Assembly (NCBI GenBank): GCA_041628815.1
Contig: JBFKOL010000006.1
Location: forward strand, 1 to 37,851
Direction: 5' to 3'
Length of the DNA: 37,851 nt
From: JBFKOL01 sp041628815
GTDB taxonomy: Bacteria > Bacteroidota > Bacteroidia > Chitinophagales > Saprospiraceae
The stretch's first letter is position 1; each line of letters starts with the position of its first letter. Below the pieces are notes generated by a model. That model had not been told where the DNA came from. It did not search any database and saw nothing but the letters and a program-made list of their open reading frames with translations. Below, in pieces: positions 17,329 to 26,100 of the stretch. A program made the position numbers and the translations under genes.

Positions 17329-17350
17329 TTGCAGACTAATAAATCTGCAA
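17329..17350. repeat. Inverted repeat in the leader of the TPR gene
   Basis: TTGCAGA and TCTGCAA form perfect 7-base arms around an 8-base loop. They lie downstream of the candidate promoter and 43 bases before the TPR start codon, so in the mRNA they would form a 5' leader hairpin. There is no U-run after it in the gene's direction, so it is not a terminator. Confidence 0.4.
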
Positions 17351-17380
17351 AAAAGGTTTAAACACAGTTCTCCGCGTTTG

Positions 17381-17413
17381 CAAAGATAGTTTATAAGCAG
17401 GGAGAAAATCAAG
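17381..17413 (-). promoter_or_regulatory. Candidate promoter of the TPR-PorE-like-rlmD block
   Basis: On the minus strand CTTG (17413-17410), one mismatch from TTTG, is followed after 21 bases by TATCTTTG (17388-17381), an exact match to the Bacteroidota -7 box TAnnTTTG. A start about seven bases downstream would give a leader of roughly 85-90 bases containing the hairpin at 17329-17350. The outer-membrane barrel gene uses an identical -7 box. Confidence 0.5.
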
Positions 17414-17467
17414 AAAGAAACCCTTATAGGTCAATGTAATTTATACATATGAAATATGGATATGTGA

Positions 17468-18766
17468 TTAAGGTTTCCCGGGTTGTAATGCCTGCCGGTT
17501 GATTAACACACCGATGAATACGGACAAAAGAGTATATGCGGTAAAAAAGAGTGCTCCAGGTGCCAGGCTGGAATAATTTATGGTCTCAATATCAAATCCC
17601 CCCTGGTTTTGAGAAATGGAATCCAGTTGTGAAGCAATAAGACCATACAATCCAATGTATGCCATGAACATAGCTACTACGAAAACATCTGCCATACTCC
17701 ATTTGCCAAGATGGAAAATGACGTTTTGTGCAAGTGTGCTTTCCCTGATTTTCCTTTCAAAAAGATAAAAGGCAGAGAGGACCAGTTTAAAAAACGGGAA
17801 TACAATACTAAAAAGGAAAACCAAGACACCGACGAGTTTCAGGTCTATTCCACCTGAACGCCACAGTGTCTGTGTCACTTCCAAAATTGACTTGCTCTGG
17901 TAATATATGACCTGTTCATCGAATGATATGGGCTCATCAAGCAGGCTGAATGAAAACGAATTAAGCCGTGCATCGATGGTGATCATTGGAAGCGAAATAC
18001 CCAGGACAAGCCAGAGAATAGACACCAGTGTAAGCGTGCTTATCTGGGCATGAAACCCGATGACGTTTTTACCCAAAAAAGCCATTAGAGCTATCGATAA
18101 TGTCAATATGATTAATAGGGTGATATGACGGGTGATTAAAGATTGCTTAGAAGCGATCTTTTCTTCCAGAAAAGTCTCTGTTTCTGAAAGACCCGGTTGC
18201 TCATAAAAGGAATAGATTAATCTCCTCCTGTCCAGATACCTTTGAGAGATGTCGTCTGCGAGCATGCGGATCAACTCCTGTTGCAAGTAGCCTTTGAACA
18301 TAGGTTCATTGGCTCTTATTTCATCAATGATTTGGGAAGAAAGACCTGGAATCCTGGATTCAAGATTCAGTTTGCTTAACTGATCTGATAAATTGGTCCG
18401 TATGACGTTAAGGAACATCGGATTGATAGTTCCTCCTTGTTCGAGGTTGTCTGCAACAATATCTATCAGCTTGCCTGAAACCAGATACTCCTGGTACATC
18501 TTTTTAAGATAAACCCGAATCTGGTTATCCAGGGCATCATAAGCCTCCTGGGAAATATTAAACGCCCTTATTTTTTTTCGGAAAATAACAAATGCCTGCT
18601 CCTTCCAGAGTTGGATATTGAAAAGCTCATAATTCACCCGGTTTATCTCGGCATAGTGTTCCTTCAATATTTTATTCGCTGACACGTCGACGAAAAGATC
18701 ATATGCCACTTTGATCGAAATCAACCCGGCAATTAACAAAAGAGACAGCACTATTTTTTTAACCAT
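17468..18766 (-). CDS. PqiA-like membrane protein with a periplasmic N-terminal domain
   Basis: A 432-residue protein. One membrane segment at about 5-22 is followed by a soluble, helix-rich region of about 190 residues, then five hydrophobic segments (about 215-235, 245-265, 308-333, 350-375, 402-424). The motifs FPFFKLVLSAFYLFERK and GKWSMADVFVVAMFMAYIG resemble the PqiA/YebS family, inner-membrane partners of MCE lipid-transport proteins such as PqiB. No pqiB-type MCE gene is next to it. The large N-terminal domain is unlike E. coli PqiA, which begins with zinc-ribbon-like cysteines. Starts with ATG; divergent from the SIMPL gene. Confidence 0.72.
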   Translation of the reverse strand: MVKKIVLSLLLIAGLISIKVAYDLFVDVSANKILKEHYAEINRVNYELFNIQLWKEQAFVIFRKKIRAFNISQEAYDALDNQIRVYLKKMYQEYLVSGKLIDIVADNLEQGGTINPMFLNVIRTNLSDQLSKLNLESRIPGLSSQIIDEIRANEPMFKGYLQQELIRMLADDISQRYLDRRRLIYSFYEQPGLSETETFLEEKIASKQSLITRHITLLIILTLSIALMAFLGKNVIGFHAQISTLTLVSILWLVLGISLPMITIDARLNSFSFSLLDEPISFDEQVIYYQSKSILEVTQTLWRSGGIDLKLVGVLVFLFSIVFPFFKLVLSAFYLFERKIRESTLAQNVIFHLGKWSMADVFVVAMFMAYIGLYGLIASQLDSISQNQGGFDIETINYSSLAPGALFFTAYTLLSVFIGVLINRQALQPGKP

Positions 18767-18864
18767 TACAATCTCACTTTTTCATCCCGGGAAGACGACC
18801 AGAAAAGAATAAAGTATATTTTATGCATAATCTTATCAAAAGACGTCATAGAAACAAAAAAGTT

Positions 18865-19572
18865 ATGCATAAGACAGCCTTTCTCTTATTTTATTGTCTG
18901 GGGGCATGTGTAACTGCCCAGCAAACCGAGGAAAAAATGCGCACCATAGAAGTAACCGGGTCAGCAGAGATGGAAATAGACCCTGAAGAAGTGATATTTC
19001 AAATCACCATTGAAGAGTATTGGAAAGAAGAATTTGAAGGGAAAGAATGGGAAGAATACAGAAGTAAAGTATCTATCGACAGCATAGAGTCTTCGTTGGT
19101 TGCAGAATTATTGGAACAGGGAGTGACGATGAAAATGATTACACTTGTCCAGACAGGAAACTTCTGGCGACACAGGGGTAAAGATTTCCTGGTCAGAAAG
19201 ACCCTCCAGATAAGTCTGGATAATTATGCAATGGCCAACTCCCTATCTAACGAATTGAAAACACGAGGTATCCAGGGAATGTATGTCCAGGAATTGAAAC
19301 ACAGTCAAATCGAAAAGTACAAACTGGAGTGCAAGTCAAAGGCCCTGCTTAATGCCCGAGAAAAAGCCAATGCTATTCTGGCAGTTTTAGGAGAGTCTGT
19401 GGATAATGCCGTGAGAATAGTTGAAGTCGATCAGCACCAATCCATCTATCAAAAGGATTATGCAATGATGAGATCAGCCTCGGCCGAACAAGCACCTGTT
19501 GAATATGAAAACTTCAAGAAGATTTCCATTTCGGCAGACCTTCGTGTGGTTTTTTCGATTAAGACGGATTAA
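18865..19572 (+). CDS. SIMPL-domain (DUF541) exported protein
   Basis: I choose the ATG at 18865, giving 235 residues with a clear signal peptide (HKTAFLLFYCLGACVTAQQ, cleavage near 18-19); an upstream ATG at 18823 would add 14 basic residues before it. The mature part begins IEVTGSAEMEIDPEEVIFQI, the usual opening of SIMPL proteins, followed by alternating strands and an amphipathic helix (LECKSKALLNAREKANAILA, about 155-174). The family is periplasmic or outer-membrane and forms oligomers in related proteins; a defined role is lacking. Its stop overlaps that of the convergent barrel gene (TTAA). Confidence 0.82.
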   Translation: MHKTAFLLFYCLGACVTAQQTEEKMRTIEVTGSAEMEIDPEEVIFQITIEEYWKEEFEGKEWEEYRSKVSIDSIESSLVAELLEQGVTMKMITLVQTGNFWRHRGKDFLVRKTLQISLDNYAMANSLSNELKTRGIQGMYVQELKHSQIEKYKLECKSKALLNAREKANAILAVLGESVDNAVRIVEVDQHQSIYQKDYAMMRSASAEQAPVEYENFKKISISADLRVVFSIKTD

Positions 19573-20435
19573 AACTTAAACCCCACCGAAAGGTGAATAC
19601 CAAAATTCCTGTCGAAATCACGATTGTAAACGAAATTGCCGTTCTCATTGATTTCCTGGAAGGACACGTCTCCTGTATCGCGCGTAATATCTTTTAATCC
19701 ATATTCGGCCCGCAACATCAGGTATAAGCCCCGGTTCAGATAATAGGCAACACCACCGATTAATCCATAATCAATCCCAGCAAAACGCTCGTCAACAATA
19801 AAATCGTGGTGGTAGTACGCACCGACAATTCCCGGCAGGTCGACATCTTCTCCATTGACCCTGATCAGTAAAGGACTGGCAAATCCATTAAATTCCCCGG
19901 CGCGATCCGAATTATAGTCAAAATCCAAACCTTGTCTGAACGAATGCTCTTGTAGGTTGGTTTCTCCTCCAAAGTTGAGAATACCTGTCGCCACAGGATT
20001 CAGCAATAGGTTGAAATAACCACCTACATGAATTTCGAGTTTGTCATTCACCCTTAGGTGAAATGTCTGGGGGAAAGAAAGATAGGCATTGGAATGTTCG
20101 AGGGTAATTTTCGTAGTATCTCTGAATACAAATCGCGGGGAATTAACCAAGTCGAAAAGATAATAGCCATCGTCTGAGAAAAATTGATATTTGGATCCCG
20201 TTTGGTTGTATAGAATTTCAGAACGCAAACCTATGATATCATTGAAATTCCATTGAAAATTGATCCCGAAATGAAACCCACCGTTCAAATCGTAATCTTC
20301 TATGGCATTGACTTCTTTGGGACCTAGAAATTGAGATTGACTTAATCCAGCCCGAATACCAATATTATAACCCTGTGAAAACGAATATACAGAGGCAAAC
20401 AGGAGAAAGACAACAACACCAAAAGATCTGGACAT
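19569..20435 (-). CDS. Outer-membrane beta-barrel protein
   Basis: A 288-residue exported protein. I set the start at ATG 20435: it gives the signal peptide SRSFGVVVFLLFASVYSFSQ, and a perfect -7 box lies just upstream at 20453-20460, inside the longer possible frame to 20489, which makes that longer start unlikely. The mature part shows alternating hydrophobic strands such as YNIGIRAGLSQSQF, GFHFGINFQW and GLYLMLRAEYGLKD, and ends with FGIHLSVGFKF, the terminal phenylalanine typical of proteins inserted by the BAM machinery. It belongs to the broad PorT-like/OMP barrel group; no specific function can be read. Confidence 0.82.
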   Translation of the reverse strand: MSRSFGVVVFLLFASVYSFSQGYNIGIRAGLSQSQFLGPKEVNAIEDYDLNGGFHFGINFQWNFNDIIGLRSEILYNQTGSKYQFFSDDGYYLFDLVNSPRFVFRDTTKITLEHSNAYLSFPQTFHLRVNDKLEIHVGGYFNLLLNPVATGILNFGGETNLQEHSFRQGLDFDYNSDRAGEFNGFASPLLIRVNGEDVDLPGIVGAYYHHDFIVDERFAGIDYGLIGGVAYYLNRGLYLMLRAEYGLKDITRDTGDVSFQEINENGNFVYNRDFDRNFGIHLSVGFKF

Positions 20436-20452
20436 CAACTTAAATTGAGGGG

Positions 20453-20481
20453 CAAAGATAGCCGAAATGCTATACTGCAAA
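20453..20481 (-). promoter_or_regulatory. Candidate promoter of the outer-membrane barrel gene
   Basis: On the minus strand TTTG (20481-20478, within TTTTTG) is followed after 17 bases by TATCTTTG (20460-20453), an exact TAnnTTTG. The spacer is shorter than the usual 19-21. It ends 18 bases before the chosen start codon. A GC-rich imperfect hairpin (about 20498-20517) lies further upstream without a U-run. Confidence 0.45.
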
Positions 20482-20522
20482 AATCCCATTTTGCTGGTCC
20501 GGCCGACAGACCGGTGAGAGGA

Positions 20523-21134
20523 TTAACCCATTTCCGACACGACCTCCTTCACCTCGGGAACCATGCGTCTGAGCATTCCTTCAATTCCGGCTTTTAAGGT
20601 AACGGTGGAAGAAGGACATCCGCTGCAAGACCCCTGTAGAATCACGGTAACAATACCTTCTGAAAAAGATTTGAATTCAATGTTTCCTCCATCCATTTCT
20701 ACGGCAGGTTTGACGTATGTATCAATGAGGTCTTTTATTTTTGTAACCAGTACGGCTTCCTCTCCAGAGTATTGATAACCAACGCCCTCTTCTTCCTCTT
20801 TAGATCTCATAGCTTCATCAAACCCTTCTTTTACGATTTCCTTTCCTTCGGAAACATGATTTTTAATAAACTCCTTCAATTGAAGCATGATATCCTCCCA
20901 AGAATAGTTCATTTCCTTGGTAACGGTCACGAAATTGTTACATATGTAAACCCCTTTAACGTAAGGAAAAGAGAACAACTCCTTTGCCAGATCAGACCAT
21001 TCCTCAGCTAACTCAGAATTTCTGAAATCTGCCGTGCCCCTGTAAAGAATTTTGTTGGTGACAAATTTCAAGGACTCGGGGTTAGGCGTTTGCTCCGTGT
21101 AGAGCATAATGGGACTTTGGGTAGCAGTACTCAT
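20523..21134 (-). CDS. Nfu-type iron-sulfur cluster scaffold/carrier
   Basis: A 203-residue protein with two parts: an Nfu N-terminal domain opening MLYTEQTPNPESLKFV (about 10-25) and a NifU C-terminal domain (about 125-200) with the cluster-binding CxxC, C170 and C173, in GSCSGCPSST, preceded by VEMDGGNIEF. Nfu proteins carry assembled Fe-S clusters to target enzymes. I choose the ATG at 21134; an upstream TTG (21158) would add eight residues and reach into the spacing expected for the leader. A good Bacteroidota promoter lies at 21160-21190. The gene stands alone between rsmG and the barrel gene. Confidence 0.92.
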   Translation of the reverse strand: MSTATQSPIMLYTEQTPNPESLKFVTNKILYRGTADFRNSELAEEWSDLAKELFSFPYVKGVYICNNFVTVTKEMNYSWEDIMLQLKEFIKNHVSEGKEIVKEGFDEAMRSKEEEEGVGYQYSGEEAVLVTKIKDLIDTYVKPAVEMDGGNIEFKSFSEGIVTVILQGSCSGCPSSTVTLKAGIEGMLRRMVPEVKEVVSEMG

Positions 21135-21159
21135 TTTTTGAATTTTCGATTTACTCAAT

Positions 21160-21190
21160 CAATATTAAACCAAGACAAATGGTTTACAAA
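21160..21190 (-). promoter_or_regulatory. Candidate promoter of the Nfu gene
   Basis: On the minus strand TTTG (21190-21187) is followed after exactly 19 bases by TAATATTG (21167-21160), one mismatch from TAnnTTTG. Spacing and composition match the sigma-ABfr promoters described in Bacteroidota. It lies 26 bases before the ATG, and supports choosing that ATG over the upstream TTG. Confidence 0.5.
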
Positions 21191-21245
21191 GATTCAACAA
21201 TTATCTGAAAATTTCCTGTTGGTCTCTGAGTTCCATGATTAGGAT

Positions 21246-21905
21246 TCAAGTCCTCCCCATAAGTTTGGGGTCGGAGCATGGAATATAAACCAGGTATTTT
21301 TGCTCAAAGAAAGACAAGGGTACTAGCTCGGTTAAAGGTAGAACGGTGTATGTTTGGACGCCTGCCTCCTCAAGCTCCCGGGAAATATCACCCCCTTTCA
21401 GTAGAATGAGGCCATTGGGAATGGAATGGTTTTGGACAAAATTAAATTTTCCGGCACACCATCGAAGTATTTTTCCTGTGTCTGCCACAGCCCGTGCTGT
21501 AATAAAATCGAATGTATCCTTTATCTCTTCAACACGAACCTTTTCTGTTTTAGTATTTTTTAAACCCAGCGTTCTGATGACCTCATTGACGACGGCTATT
21601 TTCTTTCCGATACTGTCGACCAAAGTAAATTGTGAGTTGGGAAACATGATGGCGAGCGGGATTCCGGGAAACCCTCCTCCTGTGCCTAAGTCCATTACCT
21701 TGGTATCTTTCCGGAAATTAATCCATTTTCCTATACATAAAGAATGAATGACATGTCGTTCAAAAAAATGGTCAATATCCTTTCTCGAAATAAGGTTAAT
21801 CCGGGTGTTCCAATACACATAAATGTCACGAAGCTCCAAAAGTTGTCCCAATTGATCTTCCGTTAGACTTTGGAAATAGGCTAATGCAAGTCGTTCTGAA
21901 TCCAT
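21246..21905 (-). CDS. rsmG: 16S rRNA (guanine-N7)-methyltransferase RsmG
   Basis: SAM-dependent methylation of G527 in 16S rRNA (GidB). The SAM-binding motif VMDLGTGGGFPGIPLAI is at 70-86, preceded by YVYWNTRINLISRKDIDHFFERH (about 29-51), the characteristic RsmG substrate-side segment, and followed by FTLVDSIGKKIAVV. The 219-residue length is standard. ATG start; the first 25 bases overlap the end of the upstream glycosyltransferase gene. Confidence 0.95.
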   Translation of the reverse strand: MDSERLALAYFQSLTEDQLGQLLELRDIYVYWNTRINLISRKDIDHFFERHVIHSLCIGKWINFRKDTKVMDLGTGGGFPGIPLAIMFPNSQFTLVDSIGKKIAVVNEVIRTLGLKNTKTEKVRVEEIKDTFDFITARAVADTGKILRWCAGKFNFVQNHSIPNGLILLKGGDISRELEEAGVQTYTVLPLTELVPLSFFEQKYLVYIPCSDPKLMGRT

Positions 21906-22987
21906 TTTTTAGGTTTTGAGAAAATAAAAACGGAGAGTAGTAAATAGAAAAAGACCAAAAAGAAATCCAACACTGCAGCGAAAAGAACCAGGTCTTTATG
22001 ACCAAACCTGTTGAGTATTGGCTTGTAAGACACGTGACTCAGGGCAAAGGTGCTAAAAAGACAAATAGCTCCAAGGGTTACAGAATAAAACAACATTGCC
22101 AGTGCGAGAATATAAGATCCTATATGTGAAGCATGAAGAACCGTTAACCATAACCTAGTCTTGGGTTTGTAGCGAATAGAAGTACTTATATGGCGCTGTT
22201 TCTGTTGGAAAAAAGCCAAAAGGGATTTTTTTGGCTCAGAGATTGTAAATGAATCCGGGTCCAAAGAAACTTCAAATCGCGTTTTATCCGGAAGGGAAGA
22301 AATAAAAAGGTCATCATCACCACTTAATAGGTCGAGGTGGGTTGTCATTTTATCGCTCTCGTCAAAGGTCGCCATGGAATAAAACAAATTTCGACCGACA
22401 CCCATGTATGGAACACCATTAGCGGCGAATGTGAGATATGTAGAGCCAACGAACCAGGTTTCAAATCTTATGAATTTATTTAACCAGCCCTTTCGCGCAG
22501 CATAGGCCCCATATCCCAAGACCACATCGTTGGAATGATGGTGGCTCATCGCCTTTTTCAACCATAACCGGGAAGCCGGCCGACAGTCAGCATCGGTCAG
22601 GGCTAACCAATTACCTGATGCCGAAGCTATTCCCCGGATCAACCCTTGCTTCTTTCCTGTTTCACCCTCCTTTAATGAAAGGTACTGTACGCGCTTCTTA
22701 AATTTTTCGCCATCAGCGAATTTTTCCAAAATGGCTTTTGTGTTGTCCTTGGAGTGATCATCGACAACGATAATTTCGCAATCTTCATAATCCTGGTCAA
22801 TGAGAAAAGGCAAATTTCGTTCGAGGTTTTCAGCTTCATTTTTAGCGACAACAACTATTGATACGGCTGGCAGGTCGGCTGATATGCCGGGTAATACACT
22901 TTTATCCTTCAGCACCTGGGCCGACCGGCACCAATAGAAAATTTTACCGAAAATGCAGAAAAACCATAAGGTCAGAATGACATTCAC
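21881..22987 (-). CDS. Membrane glycosyltransferase, family 2
   Basis: A 368-residue protein with an N-terminal membrane segment (1-18), a GT-A domain starting PAVSIVVVAKNEAENLERNLP (about 40-60), VVDDHSKDN, the metal-binding DADC in ALTDADCRPAS, a GDDDLF acceptor motif, and QQKQRHIS (QxxRH-like, processive-type), then about three C-terminal membrane segments (about 285-360). The layout is that of inner-membrane GT2 enzymes that add sugars to lipid carriers; donor and acceptor are not shown. The likely start is GTG at 22987; no in-frame ATG fits. It overlaps rsmG by 25 bases and is divergent from the PorU2-like gene, which lies 164 bases away. Confidence 0.88.
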   Translation of the reverse strand: MNVILTLWFFCIFGKIFYWCRSAQVLKDKSVLPGISADLPAVSIVVVAKNEAENLERNLPFLIDQDYEDCEIIVVDDHSKDNTKAILEKFADGEKFKKRVQYLSLKEGETGKKQGLIRGIASASGNWLALTDADCRPASRLWLKKAMSHHHSNDVVLGYGAYAARKGWLNKFIRFETWFVGSTYLTFAANGVPYMGVGRNLFYSMATFDESDKMTTHLDLLSGDDDLFISSLPDKTRFEVSLDPDSFTISEPKKSLLAFFQQKQRHISTSIRYKPKTRLWLTVLHASHIGSYILALAMLFYSVTLGAICLFSTFALSHVSYKPILNRFGHKDLVLFAAVLDFFLVFFYLLLSVFIFSKPKKWIQNDLH

Positions 22988-23151
22988 CGCTGAAAAGTGT
23001 TAATCGAGGTATTGAATATGTCGTTGACAGGCATAAAAATGACACATTATCGATATATATTTACGTGTCTTTTCGTTTTCTACGAGAGAACCTACCTGGG
23101 AGATTCATCGAATCTTACAATTCCTTAACAAGAAAAACACAAGTGTCCTTT

Positions 23152-26100
23152 ATGGAATTCATCCGGCGGTCAATTGCATTCGGACTGTTCGCCATAGGCC
23201 TTTTTGCTTCATTAGCAGCGCAGGTCTTCGGCACGGGCATACCGGACAATTGGTATGATGAGAACCAAAGGTACTTTGTATTTTTTGTTGACCAGGAAGG
23301 GATATATAGGTTAACTTATGAAGAACTGGCAAAAGCAGGAGTGCCTGTCGATCTGATCAAACCAGAGCGCTATAGGTTATTTTCATATGGAATCGAACAA
23401 AACCTGTTGATTTCAAGCCAGGAACAATTTCAAGCGAAAGATTATCTGGAGTTCTACGGGCGCAACAATGATGGCACGCTGGACGCCATCTTGTATGCCG
23501 ATCCCGTGCACCATCCCCTGAATCCAAAGCTCAGCTTTTACGGGAATAAAAGACCCTATTATTTGACATGGGATAAATCGCCTGATAAATTACCAGCACC
23601 AAGGCGATACATTAAAAAGGATAATGGCCTTGGCGGACAGGGACTTCCACCGAAGGAGTCCATCTATTTGCACAAGCGAGACACAATCTTTACCTCGTTT
23701 CATTTTAAACCAACGCACGATGGAAGAAATTACATCAGGTACAGCAACTTCGATGTAGCAGAAGGCTATGGCTCTGAACTTACCAATGAGACCAATCTAT
23801 ATTTCCAGCTGGAGGACTTTGTAAGCAACACCCTCGACGTGCGTGTGAAACTTCGTTTTGGAACCAATGTGCTGAGTCGGAATCACTCGGTATATATCAA
23901 CGACTTTGCCATAAAAAATATATCCCAAACGGGCTATGGTGTAGTGGAGGTAAATGAAAAAATCAACCGACAACTTATAACCTCGCACAACTTGAAGTTG
24001 ACCATAAGAGGCCTGACAGGAAGCCAGGACAAACACAGCCTTGCGTTTGCAGAAATATGGTATCCACGAAAGTACGACTTCAAAGGACAGTCCACCTTCT
24101 TCTTTCATCAGCAACCATCCATCATTTCCAGATTGGTTGAAATAGAAAACTTTGATGTGAAGTCGGGACAGGTTCGTCTGTTCAATCTGGACAAGGGGTA
24201 CTATATGCATTGTGAAACCCAGGATGATCTTGTTCGCTTTGTAAGTCCATCTTCGTTTACCGAAGACCGGCTGATTCTAACGACAGACCAGGCAGTGTTG
24301 ACTATAAATAGTATTGAGGAAGTCAGGCTGAATAAGCAGCTCAATGACGTGGACTACATGATCATTACCCATCCAAGGCTTATCCAGGGTGGCGCAGAAG
24401 AATACGAAAAGTACCGTCAATCTCCCGAGGGCGGTGGATACAGAACCGCGATAGTTGATATGGACCTCATTTATCACGCCTTTGGTTATGGAGTAAAAGG
24501 GCATCCCGCATCGCTCGTGAACTATTTCAAAGCACTCGACAGGGAAGAAAAAATGCCAGACTTTATTTTTCTTTTAGGTAAAGGACTAGAGTACAGTGAA
24601 TTTCACGATGGCGACACGGATCAGTCATTTGTTCCCACGATGGGAATTCCTGGTTCAGATAACTTGCTGGTGCGAGGCATGGATGGCAAGTTTCCTGCTG
24701 CACCTGTGGGTAGGCTAGCGGCTTCAAACACAGATGATATTATCAACTATTTGGAAAAAATAAAACTTCATGAAAACCCTGTCAATGAATCGCAAACCCT
24801 GTCAGATCAAGGCTGGAAGAAAAGTCTTATTCACTTGAGTGGTGGATCTGCAGACATCCAGGATCTATTGTTTTCTTTTCTGCGAGATATGGAACATATT
24901 GTTTCTAACAACAAATTTGGAGGTGAAGTCACAACGTTTAGAAAAACATCGGCCGACCCCATTCAACAGACAAAAACACAGGCAATCATTGAACGAATGA
25001 ACGAAGGTGCGGCGATGGTCACCTTTTTTGGGCACTCAGCAGTAGGAACATTTGATTTTAGCCTGGAAGATCCTTCAAAATACGATAACAAGGGAAAAAA
25101 TCCGGTCATCCTTTCATTGGGATGTCATTCCGGAAATATTCACACTCCTTTTCCTGGTGTCAGTGAAGACTTCGTTTTGGAAAAAGAGAACGGAGCCATT
25201 GCTTTTGTAGCTTCTTCAGGAACAGCATTCCCCGGACCTCAATACAGGCTTGGTTCAGCACTTTATGAGTTCTTGGGCGGAGAAATGTACGGTGAACCAA
25301 TCGGCAGAATACTTCAAAGGGTCATTTCAGAACAAAGCCAAAGCACATCGATAGAGGTACAAACCTTGGCGCAGCAATTTACCTTACATGGTGATCCCGC
25401 CTATCGTCAGCACGGATTCTCTGGATCGGACTATATTATTGACCCGGCAACGGTGCGAATAGAACCGGACCTGCTTAATTCTACCGTACAGCAATTTGAT
25501 GTTGTTTTTGATGTTGTTAATATAGGTGCAGCCACAACTGAAGAGGTAGATGTCCGGGCCATTCACGTTCTTCCCAATGGTACGGCAACAGATACCTTCC
25601 TTCTGACCATTCCATCGCCGGCTAACAGGACAAATGTTGCCATTGCATTTAACAACCCGGGACTATCGGCAATAGGCATCAACAAAGTGCTCTTGGAATT
25701 GGACCCATTCAACCTGATAGCCGAGAAACCAGGAGATCTGGCAGAAACAAACAATAGACTTATCAACGCCACAGGAGAAGAGGGGCACCGGTTTTTTATA
25801 CTCGACAATAGTGCCAGGCCAATGTACCCTCCGGACTTTTCCATAGTGCCTGAAGCCGGGGAAATCAAATTATCAAGTGCAATCAGCAATGCATTGTCGC
25901 CCGGAGGAACCTTCATAGTACAAATTGACACAACCAATCAATTCAACAGCCCACTGCTGCAAACGGCGGAATTGGAGAGTACGAGCAGCATCATAAGTTG
26001 GGCGCCTGACTTGAACTGGACACCTGGAACAGTCTATTATTGGCGAATCAGGCCTGAAGACAATGACGTTTTCAATTTGAACAATCACCTTTGGCGCACT

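Noticed and set aside
20498..20517. GC-rich hairpin after nfu as a terminator
   Set aside because: The arms are imperfect and self-complementary, and no U-run follows in the direction of nfu.
23020..23066. Promoter for the PorU2-like gene (TTGACA and TATATTTA)
   Set aside because: The boxes are 28 bases apart and do not fit Bacteroidota spacing; the -10 match for sigma70 is also poor.
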